Source: AP-15 sp963738185
GTDB lineage: Bacteria > Pseudomonadota > Alphaproteobacteria > ATCC43930 > CGMCC-115725
Direction: 5' to 3'
DNA: 64,000 bases
Assembly: GCA_963738185.1 (NCBI GenBank)
Contig: CAVTVA010000003.1
Coordinates: 2,108,001-2,172,000, forward strand
Below the pieces are notes generated by a model. That model ran no database searches and was not told the origin of the DNA. It saw only the letters and a program-made list of their open reading frames with translations. The position numbers and the translations under genes were made by a program. Shown here piece after piece: positions 1-9,111 of this stretch. Numbering within the stretch: the first letter of the stretch is position 1; each line of letters starts with the position of its first letter.

Positions 1-1
1 G

Positions 2-280
2 GCGACGGCATGGTCTACGCTCGAGGCCGTCGCTCGAGCGTTGCTGCCCGAAAAACTTGCGCGGCCGCAGCCTGCAGAGCGGCTTGTCGAGGTCCTTGCC
101 TCCGAGGGCCTGATTACGCCGACAGAAGCGGATTCGCTACGACGCGCGGCGGAATTGCGGAATTCCGTCGTACACGGCGATTTGGGTTCGGCGGTGAGCC
201 CGGAAAATGTCGACGAGCTGCTAGCGGCGCTCGGCTTACTTGTTGGTCTGCTCCCGGAAGCCCAAACACCCGAGGGTTAG
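2..280 (+). CDS. HEPN-like protein, C-terminal fragment
   Basis: Open reading frame entering from the left edge and ending at the TAG at 278-280; the start lies outside the window. The visible part is about 92 residues, helical and rich in Leu, Ala and Glu. It contains R-N-S-V-V-H-G, which fits the Rx4H signature of HEPN domains (often RNases in toxin-antitoxin or defence systems). The N-terminal domain is missing, so substrate and partner cannot be judged, and a non-catalytic HEPN-like bundle is also possible. Confidence 0.5.
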   Translation, partial: ATAWSTLEAVARALLPEKLARPQPAERLVEVLASEGLITPTEADSLRRAAELRNSVVHGDLGSAVSPENVDELLAALGLLVGLLPEAQTPEG

Positions 281-377
281 GAGGGCCCGGCCTGCGCGCG
301 GGGTTGCTCGGGCCAAGGACGGTGCGGAGACGGACAGCCGCAGTGTGTGTATGATGCCGGCACTCGGGAGCTTGCCC

Positions 378-1328
378 ATGGGTCTCGCTGTCGCGATCCA
401 GATGGATCCGATCGACACGATCAACATCGATGCGGATTCGACCTTCGCGCTCGCCCTTGAAGGGCAGACGCGCGGCCACGCGCTCTACCACTATCTGCCC
501 GAGGCGCTGACCCTGCGCGGCGGGCGGCTCTACGCCCGCGGCCGGCCGCTCGAAGTCTACCGTCAGCACGGCCGTCACCATCGCTTTGGCGCTGTCGAGG
601 AGCTCGACCTGGCGCGCCTCGATGTCGTGCTGATGCGTCAGGACCCGCCTTTCGACATGGCCTACATCACCGCGACCCATCTGCTCGAGCTGTTGCCCAA
701 AGACGGGCCGCTCGTCGTCAACGATCCCGCCGCGGTGCGCAACGCCCCAGAAAAGCTGTTTGTCCTCCGCTTCAGGGAGTTGATGCCGCCGACCCTCTTG
801 ACCCGCGACCGCGACGAGATCCGCGCGTTCTGGAAGGAGCACGGCGACATCATCTTGAAGCCGCTGTTCGGCAATGGCGGCGCCGGTGTGTTCCGGCTGC
901 GCCCCGGCGACGAGAACCTTACGGCACTCCTCGAGATGTACGAGCAGATTCAGCGCGAGCCGGTCATGGTGCAGCGCTACCTGCCGGAGATCCGGGCGGG
1001 CGACAAGCGCATCATCCTGGTTGAGGGCGAAGCCATGGGCGGCGTGCTGCGGGTGCCGGCCGAGGGCGAGGCGCGCGCCAATTTGCATGTCGGCGGCCGG
1101 CCGGTGAAGACCGAGCTGACCCCGCGCGAGCGCGAGATCTGTGCCGCCATCGGCCCGACCTTGCGCGCCCAAGGGCTGGTCTTTGTCGGCATCGACGTGA
1201 TCGGTGACTGGATGACCGAGATCAACGTCACCTCGCCGACCGGGATCCAGGAGATCGCACGGCTCGACGGCGTCGATATCGCGGCCCGAATCTGGGATGC
1301 GATCGAGGCCCGGCTCGCCACGCGCTGA
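378..1328 (+). CDS. gshB: Glutathione synthetase (ATP-grasp)
   Basis: Joins gamma-glutamylcysteine and glycine with ATP hydrolysis, the last step of glutathione synthesis, in the cytoplasm. The 316-residue length is normal for the prokaryotic family. The N-terminus V-A-I-Q-M-D-P-I and the following T-F-A-L-A-L-E are hallmarks of the family. The flexible nucleotide loop G-N-G-G-A-G is near residues 164-169, and the metal/substrate segment E-I-N-V-T-S-P-T-G begins at Glu281. The ATG at 378 was chosen because family homology begins there and GGGAG lies 8 bases upstream; the frame is open further 5' but that part has no family character. The next gene on the same strand starts about 160 bp later. 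Confidence 0.95.
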   Translation: MGLAVAIQMDPIDTINIDADSTFALALEGQTRGHALYHYLPEALTLRGGRLYARGRPLEVYRQHGRHHRFGAVEELDLARLDVVLMRQDPPFDMAYITATHLLELLPKDGPLVVNDPAAVRNAPEKLFVLRFRELMPPTLLTRDRDEIRAFWKEHGDIILKPLFGNGGAGVFRLRPGDENLTALLEMYEQIQREPVMVQRYLPEIRAGDKRIILVEGEAMGGVLRVPAEGEARANLHVGGRPVKTELTPREREICAAIGPTLRAQGLVFVGIDVIGDWMTEINVTSPTGIQEIARLDGVDIAARIWDAIEARLATR

Positions 1329-1490
1329 GGCCAGCGGCATGACACCTGCCCGCACGCGCTCTGAGATCCCGCGCGGGAACCGGCGCCAGCGCCCGCTCCG
1401 ACACCGCCCGTTGGCGCGAGCGGGCATAGAATTCGCCACAAGGGCGGGGCACCCTTGCTGCCGGATCGCGGCCGGCGAAGGAGAACCAGC

Positions 1491-2093
1491 GTGCGCAACA
1501 GCGTGATGGACAGCCTGAAGGTCACTGTCTGCGGGCTGGAAGAACTCGCCGGTCATCGCGCGCATGATGTGACCCATGTGCTCTCGATCCTCGATCCGGG
1601 CTGGCCCGAGCCCGAGGCGTTGCGAGTCTTCGACGTGCATCGACGCCTAAAGCTGCACTTTCACGACGTGATCGAGGACCTGCCGGGCTGGATCGCGCCC
1701 GAACGCTGCGACGTGGACTTGCTGCTCGCATTCGCGCGCGAGCTTGGCGAGCCTCGGCATGAGCCGGGCGAGGAGCCGCTCCGGCCGCATCTGCTGGTGC
1801 ATTGCCATGCCGGCCTGTCGCGATCGACCGCGGCGGCGATCCTGATCCTGGCGCAGCGCGACCCAGCCCGCTCGGCGCGCGAGGTGGTCGGCCGGGTGAT
1901 CCGGCTGCGCCCGCGGGCCTGGCCCAATCTGCGGATGGTCGAATTCGGCGACGCGCTGCTCGGTCGCGACGGCGAGCTGGTCACCGCGGTGCGGGCGCTC
2001 TACCGATTGGCGCTCGACCGCGAGCCGGGCCTCGCCGAGGCGATGATCGAAAGCGGGCGCGGGCGCGAGGTCGCGGCCGCCGGCAAAGGTTGA
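1491..2093 (+). CDS. Cysteine-dependent (tyrosine/dual-specificity-like) phosphatase
   Basis: 200-residue cytoplasmic protein with the phosphatase P-loop H-C-H-A-G-L-S-R-S-T (Cys105 nucleophile, Arg111), the C-x5-R signature of protein tyrosine and dual-specificity phosphatases. An upstream D-L-P-G-W segment may hold the general acid. The GTG at 1491 is preferred to the ATG at 1506 because AAGGAG at 1478-1483 lies 7 bases before it. The substrate is unknown; the family includes protein and phosphoinositide phosphatases. The 3' end overlaps the convergent DUF2272 gene by about 94 bp. Confidence 0.8.
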   Translation: MRNSVMDSLKVTVCGLEELAGHRAHDVTHVLSILDPGWPEPEALRVFDVHRRLKLHFHDVIEDLPGWIAPERCDVDLLLAFARELGEPRHEPGEEPLRPHLLVHCHAGLSRSTAAAILILAQRDPARSAREVVGRVIRLRPRAWPNLRMVEFGDALLGRDGELVTAVRALYRLALDREPGLAEAMIESGRGREVAAAGKG

Positions 2094-2956
2094 GCGCGGC
2101 TGTAGCCGGGCAACGGCGCTGCCGAAATCGCCGCCGGCGCGGCGGTTCCATCGCGCTGATACATCACCTTCAGCACGACAAACCAGTGATGGTCCGGGTC
2201 GAGGACCATGCCATCCGGCCCGGCGAGCCGGGCGTCGGCGGTGGCCGGGACGTATTTCATCGCCACCGCGTTGTCGACATTGCCGCCGATCACCGCGAGC
2301 TGGCCCGGCTTGCTGCCAACGACGATATCGCAATGCCCGGGAAAGCGCCCGGCTGGCAATTCGTCAAACGTCACCGGCCGCGCGCCGCGCCACAAACAGA
2401 TCAGATCGCCGAGCTGCGGTACATAGTCCTGGACCCGCTCCGCCACCAGCGCCACCCCAGGGGTGTGGGCGGCGGCCTCGTCGATGTAATCGGAATGCGT
2501 TTCCGAATAAGGAAAGCTATTGCCGGCCCCGGCCAGCCGCATCACGTACGAAATGAAGGCTGCCGACCAGGCGTAGTTTCCGTCGCGATCAGCCGGAAAG
2601 ACCTGGCCGTTTTCGTCGTGCTTGCCGGTCCAGCCGCCTTGCCGCCAGCTCGGACCGAGGCCGAGCCACCAATAGAGCCCAACCCGCTGCCACAGCCCGT
2701 TCTCGCGCTCCTCGTCCTCGGCCGGCTCGATATTGGGATAGGAGATAGGCTGACGAAAGGCGCGCCATTCGCCGAGCGCGATCTGCACCGCCGCCTCGCG
2801 CGAGAACGGCTCGTAGGGCACGCGCGCAAAGGGCGGAATGTTGACGGTCGGCGAGATCGCCCGGGTCGGCCCAAAACCGGTCTGCGGCGCGGTCGGCGGT
2901 GCCACCGCGCAGCCCGCGCCGAAGAGCGCCAGCAGAATTGCGGCCGGCAGCCGCAT
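2000..2956 (-). CDS. DUF2272 family putative lipoprotein
   Basis: 318-residue protein with a short hydrophobic N-terminus ending in G-A-G-C, a lipobox-like site with an unusual Gly at -3, followed by a Pro/Thr linker. The central part (G-N-Y-A-W-S-A-A-F-I-S-Y-V-M, then G-D-L-I-C-L-W-R and G-H-C-D-I-V-V) matches the DUF2272 family, which resembles NlpC/P60 or CHAP-like folds; the late Cys/His could be catalytic, but this is inference. The start at 2956 was chosen because the signal sequence begins there. The C-terminal 40 residues are low complexity and overlap the convergent phosphatase gene. Confidence 0.75.
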   Translation of the reverse strand: MRLPAAILLALFGAGCAVAPPTAPQTGFGPTRAISPTVNIPPFARVPYEPFSREAAVQIALGEWRAFRQPISYPNIEPAEDEERENGLWQRVGLYWWLGLGPSWRQGGWTGKHDENGQVFPADRDGNYAWSAAFISYVMRLAGAGNSFPYSETHSDYIDEAAAHTPGVALVAERVQDYVPQLGDLICLWRGARPVTFDELPAGRFPGHCDIVVGSKPGQLAVIGGNVDNAVAMKYVPATADARLAGPDGMVLDPDHHWFVVLKVMYQRDGTAAPAAISAAPLPGYSRAQPLPAAATSRPRPLSIIASARPGSRSSANR

Positions 2957-2994
2957 GGTTCGCTTGATTCCGCGGATGTGCCGGCGGTGCCGTT

Positions 2995-3822
2995 TCAGAG
3001 AGCGGGTGCGTCGGGCGGCTCGCTGTGACCGGTGAGGTCTGGCCCATTTCGACGGTCCGGGCCCGGTTCGCCCCCGGCGCCTGGCGAATCGACGGTCGAT
3101 GTCGCGGCAAGCGACGACGGATGCGCCCGCCACAGACAGATGCCGCCGGTCAGCCCGTCGGTATTCGCCACGATCGTCACGTCATCGGGCAAGGCAAAGC
3201 TCAGCCCCTTCGCATTGCCGCCGCCGATGTAAAGCCGGTCGAAATGCACGACTTCACGCAACACATCGATAACCTTGGCGACGCGCTTGTTCCAGATCTT
3301 CTTGCCCTTTTTCAGACGGGCGGCGTTGCCGATATACTCGTCATAGGTCTTTCGGCCGCGGATCGGATGGTGGGCCAGCTCGAGGTGCGGCATGATCTCG
3401 CCGTCGCGAAAAATCGCGGTGCCGGCCCCAGTCCCCAAGGTCAGCACCATCTCGATCCCGGCGCCCCTGATCGCGCCAAACCCCTGGACATCGGCGTCGT
3501 TGAGCACCCGCACCGGCCTGCCCCAGCGCTCGGCTAGGACCGATTGCAAATCGAAGCCGGACAGAACTTCGGTGCCGAGATTGGGTGCGGTCAGCACGCG
3601 CCCGTCGCGCACATAGCCTGGAAAGCCGACCGACACCCGCTCGAACGCGCCGAGCGGCGTCGCGGCATCATCGATCGCGCGCACCAGCGCGTCCGGCGCC
3701 ACCGGCTTGGGCGGGGTCGGCACGCGGCGGCGCTCGCTGATCATCCGGCCGGCCTCGTCGAGCACGGCGGCCTTGATCCCGGTGCCGCCGATGTCGATCG
3801 CTAATGTGCGTATCTCGTTCAT
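2995..3822 (-). CDS. ppgK: Polyphosphate glucokinase-like ROK family kinase
   Basis: 275-residue ASKHA-fold sugar kinase. The phosphate-binding loop D-I-G-G-T-G-I-K is at residues 10-17, L-N-D-A-D (107-111) supplies the catalytic Asp, and L-G-T-G-A-G-T-A is at 129-136. The segment E-L-A-H-H-P-I-R-G-R-K-T-Y near 148-160 is typical of polyphosphate/ATP glucokinases rather than ordinary ROK repressors. The expected reaction is glucose to glucose-6-phosphate using polyphosphate and perhaps ATP. The C-terminal ~40 residues (Pro/Gly/Arg-rich) look like an unstructured extension. It lies 38 bp upstream of the DUF2272 gene on the same strand and may be co-transcribed with it. Confidence 0.8.
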   Translation of the reverse strand: MNEIRTLAIDIGGTGIKAAVLDEAGRMISERRRVPTPPKPVAPDALVRAIDDAATPLGAFERVSVGFPGYVRDGRVLTAPNLGTEVLSGFDLQSVLAERWGRPVRVLNDADVQGFGAIRGAGIEMVLTLGTGAGTAIFRDGEIMPHLELAHHPIRGRKTYDEYIGNAARLKKGKKIWNKRVAKVIDVLREVVHFDRLYIGGGNAKGLSFALPDDVTIVANTDGLTGGICLWRAHPSSLAATSTVDSPGAGGEPGPDRRNGPDLTGHSEPPDAPAL

Positions 3823-3927
3823 GGCTTCCTATCCGACCTCATTCGGCTGGGGTCGTAGGATCGCACCATAACGCAGCCCCGCCCTGCCCGCCAGTGTCGC
3901 TGGTTGAGCCCCGCGGCCAAACAATCG

Positions 3928-5226
3928 CTATGCGTCCGCTCGCTTGACCAGCCGCGCGCAGTAAAAGCCGTCCACCCCGTCATAGGCGGCAAAGTGGCAA
4001 GGCAAGGTGCGCAGGTCGCCTTCGGCGGTGACCCAGCCGGGGTCGGCCCCGATTTCATCGGGATCGATCGCCTGGCGCATGACCGGCAATCCGCCGTGCA
4101 ACACCGCCTCGATGCGGTGCAGCCCCTCTTCCGGCTCGAGCGAGCAGGTGCAATAGACCAGCGTGCCGCCGGGGCGCAGCATGTCGATCGCGGCCAGCAG
4201 CAGGTTCTGCTGGACCACCGAGAGACGGGCGACATCCTCCGGCAGCTTCAAATGCGGCACGTCGGGGTGACGGCGAATGGCGCCGGTGGTCGTGCAAGGG
4301 GCATCGAGCAGCACGGCGTCGATCGGACGCGATGGCCGCCACGTCAGCGCATCGGCCGCGACCGCCTCGATCGGCAAATCAAGCCGGCCGAAATTGGCGA
4401 GCAAGCGCTCGAGGCGGCGCGGCGAGCGGTCGACCGCGGTGACGTGCGCGCCGGCGGTGGCGAGCTGGGCCGTCTTGCCGCCGGGAGCCGCGCACAGATC
4501 GACCACCTCGCGCCCGGCGAGATCGCCAAACAGCCGTGCCGGCAGTGCCGCGGCGGCATCCTGAACCCACCATGCGCCTTCGCTGTAGCCAGGGAGGGCC
4601 ACCACCGAGCCGCCGGCGGGGCGGCGCACGGTCCCGGTCGGCAGCATGGTTCCCTGCAGCTTGCCGCACCAGCCCTGGTTGTCGTGGCGCAGGGTCAGGT
4701 CGAGCGGCGCCTCCTTCAGATGCGCGGTCGCGATCGCCCGCGCGATGTCGGCGCCATAGCTGCGCGTCCACGACTGCCACAGCCAGTCGGGGGTGTTGAG
4801 GCGGGCGGCGTCCTGCGCTTCAACGTGCTGGGCGCCCTCGACGCTCAACCGCCGCAGCACGGCGTTGACGAGCCCTTTGTGAGAGAGGAACCCGCGGCTG
4901 TGGACGAGATCGACGCTGGTGGCAACCGCCGCGTGCGCCGGCGTTCGCAGGAACAGCAGCTGGGCCACGCCGAGGCGCAGGACATCGTGGACGGCGGCGG
5001 CGCGCGGCGGCAGCGGGGTGCTCAGGCACAGCGCGATCAGCGCATCGATCTGGCCGAGCCGGCGCAGCGTGGTGGCGACCAGCAGCCGCGCAAACGCCCG
5101 GTCGCGCCCGGACAGCTGGTGCATCACCGGGTTTTCGTCGATCGCGTCGTCGAGCGGACGCTTGCGGCGGAGAACCGAGTAGACGAGATCGAGCGCTGCC
5201 TGGCGCGCTGTCGGCACTTGCTGCAT
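3928..5226 (-). CDS. rsmB: 16S rRNA (cytosine-967 C5)-methyltransferase RsmB
   Basis: 432-residue protein with an N-terminal NusB-like RNA-binding domain (R-Q-A-A-L-D-L-V onward) and a C-terminal SAM-dependent RNA m5C methyltransferase domain. SAM motif I is D-L-C-A-A-P-G-G-K-T. The two cysteines of this family are present: D-A-P-C-T-T-T-G (Cys311) and C-T-C-S-L-E-P-E-E-G (Cys359/Cys361), of which the TCS cysteine is the usual nucleophile. The ATG at 5226 is chosen because the NusB-like domain begins there; the frame stays open further upstream without family character. It lies about 100 bp upstream of ppgK on the same strand. Confidence 0.93.
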   Translation of the reverse strand: MQQVPTARQAALDLVYSVLRRKRPLDDAIDENPVMHQLSGRDRAFARLLVATTLRRLGQIDALIALCLSTPLPPRAAAVHDVLRLGVAQLLFLRTPAHAAVATSVDLVHSRGFLSHKGLVNAVLRRLSVEGAQHVEAQDAARLNTPDWLWQSWTRSYGADIARAIATAHLKEAPLDLTLRHDNQGWCGKLQGTMLPTGTVRRPAGGSVVALPGYSEGAWWVQDAAAALPARLFGDLAGREVVDLCAAPGGKTAQLATAGAHVTAVDRSPRRLERLLANFGRLDLPIEAVAADALTWRPSRPIDAVLLDAPCTTTGAIRRHPDVPHLKLPEDVARLSVVQQNLLLAAIDMLRPGGTLVYCTCSLEPEEGLHRIEAVLHGGLPVMRQAIDPDEIGADPGWVTAEGDLRTLPCHFAAYDGVDGFYCARLVKRADA

Positions 5227-5634
5227 CAACGTTCTTCTATTCGCGTTGCCCGACCAAAAGATGCGGCCCATCCGCCAAGACTTCGCACGCAAACGTCTTT
5301 GTTGTGGCTCGGTTCCGCCTCGGCCGAAGTCGATATGGAGCTGAGCCAGCGGCAATTCATCGCCTGAGCGACGTTGCCACATTCTGGTCATCGGCCGACA
5401 ATTGCCACAGCAGGGCCGGCCCCCGCGCATGTGCGGCAGCGGCACCCCGGCTGCTGCCAAAGGGCAAAGGGCATCGGCGCCGCCAACCGCCGCGAACGAC
5501 CCGTTCCCGCGGCTGGAGCGCGGCGGCTGCGGCGCCGAGTGTTTCCCCGCCAGGCGCCGGAGAGATGGTGGAACGGTCCCTGTGCAGCGCGTCGCGCGGT
5601 CCGATTTTGCTGGAGCGATTTTTGAATCCGCGGT
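5227..5634. other. Divergent intergenic region
   Basis: About 400 bp between the divergent rsmB and methyltransferase genes. It is Pro/Arg/Ala-biased in every frame, as expected for non-coding high-G+C DNA, and no convincing start with a ribosome site is seen. It should hold promoters for both directions, but no -35/-10 pair with good spacing could be named. Confidence 0.5.
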
Positions 5635-6546
5635 ATGGAATCTTCAACGTTTCAGGCAAAAGCTATAGTCGATCGTTCATCCGAGACCGCTGCGCCTATG
5701 CGTCTTCTCGCATCTTTTTTCGCCCTAAACCGGCGCCTCAGCTTTGCTCTTGAGGCTCGATTGCCGTGGGCCCTTAGGCAGCACCTCCAGACGCTTTATA
5801 AGGAGCAGGTTGCGGAATTGCTCAATCGCCAACGGCAGGGGCAGGTCGTTCTCGATGTCGGCGGCGGCAAGAATTGCACGTTCTTGCCGGATCTTGGTGA
5901 GCCGGCCGCCCATCTGATTATCGCGCTCGACTGTTCAGAAGAAGAGTTGCGGCGCAATCATTACCTCGACGGCCGCATCGTTTGCGATGCCGCGTTGAAG
6001 ACCGGGTTTCCCATTCGTGACCAGTCCGCCGATTTTGTCGTGTCTCGGTCGGTGGTCGAACACATCCCCGACAATCAGGCATTTTTTACAAATTGCGCGC
6101 GTGTCCTTCGCCCCGGCGGCACAATGATCCACGCTTTTCCTGCCAAATTTGCGCCGTTTGCATTGATCAACCAGGTATTGCCAAATTGGTTTGTTCGCCG
6201 CCTGATCCCCTACCTGCTGCCCCACTGGGTAGATTCGGAAAATTACGGCTTTGTGGCATTTTATGATCGTTGCTATTACTCTGCAGTAAACAAAATGCTG
6301 CGTCGCTCGGGGTTGCACAAACCAATATACGTATTCACACATTATCAAAGCCCATATTTCGTCTCCTTTTTTCCATTATTTTGCTTATCAGTGGCGTATG
6401 ATTTTCTCAACCGGATCGTCGGCATTCGTAATTTGGCATCCGGCATCTTGGTAATTGCAGAACGGCCAGCGGAAGGGTCGGATGGGCCTGGAGGGCCTTC
6501 CTACGATGCCATCGTCGCTCATCGCACCCCGGACCATCGGGGATGA
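5635..6546 (+). CDS. Class I SAM-dependent methyltransferase
   Basis: 303-residue cytoplasmic methyltransferase of the Methyltransf_11 type. SAM motif I is V-V-L-D-V-G-G-G-K (71-79), the acidic strand-2 end is A-L-D-C-S-E, and motif IV/post-I is D-F-V-V-S-R-S-V-V-E-H-I-P-D. The C-terminal half is aromatic-rich with a hydrophobic stretch (Y-F-V-S-F-F-P-L-F), suggesting membrane or lipid proximity. The substrate is unknown. The ATG at 5635 is used, but the ATG at 5698 is an equal alternative. Codon use is less G+C-rich than in the neighbours, hinting at transfer. The stop overlaps the next gene's start (ATGA), so the two are translationally coupled. Confidence 0.8.
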   Translation: MESSTFQAKAIVDRSSETAAPMRLLASFFALNRRLSFALEARLPWALRQHLQTLYKEQVAELLNRQRQGQVVLDVGGGKNCTFLPDLGEPAAHLIIALDCSEEELRRNHYLDGRIVCDAALKTGFPIRDQSADFVVSRSVVEHIPDNQAFFTNCARVLRPGGTMIHAFPAKFAPFALINQVLPNWFVRRLIPYLLPHWVDSENYGFVAFYDRCYYSAVNKMLRRSGLHKPIYVFTHYQSPYFVSFFPLFCLSVAYDFLNRIVGIRNLASGILVIAERPAEGSDGPGGPSYDAIVAHRTPDHRG

Positions 6547-7529
6547 AGCCCGAACAGCCGACAAACCCTCGCCCAGGGCAGGCGCAGCCTTCATCACCGT
6601 CGGGTGTTCAGTCTGAAGCTGAACGGATGCCCGTGCCTTCGCCGAAATGTCAGCCCGCGTCAGCCGACCCCAGGGTACACGGCAACGCAACCGGCGGCGT
6701 AGCTCTGTCGCGTGCGGCCGGGGTGGCGATCGGCGGCGTGGATCTCTCGCGACCCATGCCCGCAGCTCTGAAAGAGTGGATTCTGACGGCGTTCCGCGAT
6801 CACCACGTGGTCGTGTTCCCGGATCAGAGATTGACCAGGGAGCAACAATTCGCATTCTCGATGAATTTTGGCGAGGTCGAGCAGAACAGCGCCGCGGCCG
6901 CTGCGGGCAAGCGAACCGGGGTCGCGCATGTGATCTCCAATCTCGACGCGCAGGGCAGGCCGGTGGACCGGTCCGCTTCCCCGGTCAGCAATTACCGCTG
7001 GCACACCGACAAGTCATATCACGCGGTGCCGCCGCTGCTGACGACGCTCTACGCGGTCGAGGTGCCGGCGCAGGGCGGCGACACCGAGTTTGCCAACACC
7101 GCGATGGGGTATGCAGCGCTGCCGACCGAAATGAAACGCCAGATCGCCGGCCTGCGCGTCGTCTTTCGCTGGGGCGCGCGCCGCGACGCAGGCGGCAGCC
7201 CGCTGCCCGAGACCGGACGGCACGAGCTTCCGGCGGTCGATCACCCGCTGGTGCGCACCCATCCCGACACCGGCGCCAAGGCGCTCTATCTGGGGAATCA
7301 TTCCTCGCACATTCTGGGCCTGCCCGAGGACGAGGGCAGGGCCCTCCTCGACCAGCTTCTCGACCATACGACGCAGCGGCATTTTGTTTACGCTCACCGC
7401 TGGCGCGAAGGCGATCTGGTGATGTGGGACAATCGATGCCTGCTGCACCGCGCCGTTGCCAACTACCGGCTGGGCCGGGAGAGGCGGATCCTGCACCGCA
7501 CGGTGGTGAGCGGCACTGTGCCGGTCTAA
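6543..7529 (+). CDS. TauD/TfdA family Fe(II)/2-oxoglutarate dioxygenase
   Basis: 328-residue non-haem iron dioxygenase. The iron facial triad is visible: W-H-T-D (His154, Asp156) and L-L-H-R-A-V (His302), with a downstream Arg in R-E-R-R-I-L-H-R for 2-oxoglutarate. The first ~55 residues are Pro/Ser-rich and outside the domain, so the true start may be internal. The family hydroxylates sulfonates, aryloxyalkanoates and small acids; the substrate here is unknown. It overlaps the methyltransferase by 4 bp, so both may modify the same metabolite. Confidence 0.85.
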   Translation: MKPEQPTNPRPGQAQPSSPSGVQSEAERMPVPSPKCQPASADPRVHGNATGGVALSRAAGVAIGGVDLSRPMPAALKEWILTAFRDHHVVVFPDQRLTREQQFAFSMNFGEVEQNSAAAAAGKRTGVAHVISNLDAQGRPVDRSASPVSNYRWHTDKSYHAVPPLLTTLYAVEVPAQGGDTEFANTAMGYAALPTEMKRQIAGLRVVFRWGARRDAGGSPLPETGRHELPAVDHPLVRTHPDTGAKALYLGNHSSHILGLPEDEGRALLDQLLDHTTQRHFVYAHRWREGDLVMWDNRCLLHRAVANYRLGRERRILHRTVVSGTVPV

Positions 7530-7572
7530 AGATCGCCTCGAACGCTTGGGAGCCAGCGTTTCGTTCGGACCT

Positions 7573-9111
7573 CTAGTCGAGAGCGGCGATGGCGGCGCCG
7601 CCTGGCATCGAGCGCGGCCGGCGCAGCAGCAGCACCAGCGGCACCGCGGCGATGACGAGCATCATCATCAGCATGTAGTCGTCGATATAGGCGACCATCG
7701 CCGCCTGCCGCGTCGCCTCGGCGTTGAGCGCTGCGACCCCCGAGGGGGTGGTCAGGCTATAGGGCGGCCCGAGCCGCGGCAACCGGGCGAGCGGGTTGTC
7801 CGGGCGCAGCTGCTCGACCAGGCGCGAATGGACGATCTGGGTGTTCTGGTCCAACAGCGCCTCGACGATCGAGATGCCGATGCTGCCGCCGATATTGCGC
7901 ATCAAGCTGAAGATCGCCGTGGCCTGGGTCAGGGTGCGCCGCGGCAAGGTCGAAAACGTGATGACGCTGAGCGGAGTAAAGACAAAGCCCAGGCCGAAGC
8001 CCTGCAATACCCCGGTGGTGATGACCGGGCCCATCCCCATATACAGCGAGAACCCGGTCATTTGCCACATCGCCAGGGCGGTGACCAGGAGCCCGGCGAG
8101 GATGATCAGCCGCGTATCGACCCGGCCGATCAGGCGGGCGACGAGGATCATCGCAACCATCGTGCCGATGCCGCGCGGTGCGGTGACCAGCCCGGTGGTG
8201 AAGACCGGGTAGTTCATCAGATCCTGCAGCATCGTCGGCAGCAGGGTCATCGTCCCGTAGAGCGGGATGCCGACCAGGAACATCATCAAGGTGCCGGCGA
8301 CGCAGTTGGCGTCCTTTAGAAGATCGCGATTTAGAAACGAGCGGGCGCCGGCGGTCGCGGTGTGGATGACGAACAGGTAAAGGCACAGCGCGGCGATGAT
8401 CGTCTCGACCCAGATCTCGCTCGACCCGAACCAATCCTTGAGCTCGCCGCGGTCGAGCAGCATCTGCAACGCGCCGATCGCGATGCTGAGGGTGAGAAAG
8501 CCGAAAAAGTCGAACGCCTCGCGCTGGGCGCGGCGCGTCTCGTGGATAAAGATCATGATGCCGATTGCGGCCAGCACCCCGACCGGCAGATTGATGTAGA
8601 ACACCCAGCGCCAGCTGTAATTGTCGGTCAGCCAGCCGCCGAGCACCGGGCCAAGGATCGGGCCGAGGATCACCCCCATGCCCCAGATCGCCATCGCCTG
8701 GCCATGGCGATGCGGCGGGTTGATCTGTAAGAGGACCGCCTGCGACAATGGCACCAGCGCCGCGCCGCACACGCCTTGCAGCAGGCGATAGATCACCAGC
8801 TGAGTCAGGCTCATCGCCATGCCGCACAAGGCCGAGGCGACGGTGAAGCCGGCGACCGAGATCAGGAACACGTATTTGATGCCAAACCGGCCGGCGAGCC
8901 AGCCGGTCAGCGGCGTCATGATCGCCGCGGCGACGATGTATGAGGTGACGACCCAGGCGACCTGGTCCTGCGAGGCCGACAGGCTGCCCTGCATGTGGGG
9001 CAGTGCGACATTCGCGATCGTGGTGTCGACCCCCTGCATGAAGGTCGCCAGCATGATCGACACGGTGATCCAGCCCCGGTTGAGCACCGGGGCCGGGGCA
9101 GCGTCGCTCAC
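7573..9111 (-). CDS. DHA2 family (EmrB/QacA) multidrug efflux MFS transporter
   Basis: 512-residue inner-membrane protein with about 14 predicted helices. It has the DHA2 motifs D-T-T-I-A-N-V-A-L-P in helix 1, L-T-G-W-L-A-G-R-F-G in loop 2-3, and G-P-I-L-G-P-V-L-G-G-W in helix 5 (antiporter motif C). The GTG at 9111 was chosen because it forms a GTGA overlap with the stop of the HlyD adaptor gene. It is the last gene of the marR-hlyD-emrB operon, so it is predicted to form a tripartite drug exporter with that adaptor. It is paralogous to the two pumps at 10973-12535 and 12757-14310. Confidence 0.92.
   Translation of the reverse strand: MSDAAPAPVLNRGWITVSIMLATFMQGVDTTIANVALPHMQGSLSASQDQVAWVVTSYIVAAAIMTPLTGWLAGRFGIKYVFLISVAGFTVASALCGMAMSLTQLVIYRLLQGVCGAALVPLSQAVLLQINPPHRHGQAMAIWGMGVILGPILGPVLGGWLTDNYSWRWVFYINLPVGVLAAIGIMIFIHETRRAQREAFDFFGFLTLSIAIGALQMLLDRGELKDWFGSSEIWVETIIAALCLYLFVIHTATAGARSFLNRDLLKDANCVAGTLMMFLVGIPLYGTMTLLPTMLQDLMNYPVFTTGLVTAPRGIGTMVAMILVARLIGRVDTRLIILAGLLVTALAMWQMTGFSLYMGMGPVITTGVLQGFGLGFVFTPLSVITFSTLPRRTLTQATAIFSLMRNIGGSIGISIVEALLDQNTQIVHSRLVEQLRPDNPLARLPRLGPPYSLTTPSGVAALNAEATRQAAMVAYIDDYMLMMMLVIAAVPLVLLLRRPRSMPGGAAIAALD

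Noticed and set aside
114..1640. Long minus-strand frame opposite gshB
   Set aside because: Antisense shadow; gshB shows full ATP-grasp motifs and a ribosome site, while the shadow has biased composition and no motif.
5607..5639. Promoter-like TTGCTG ... TATGGA before the methyltransferase gene
   Set aside because: The spacing is 21 bases and the second box overlaps the proposed start codon.
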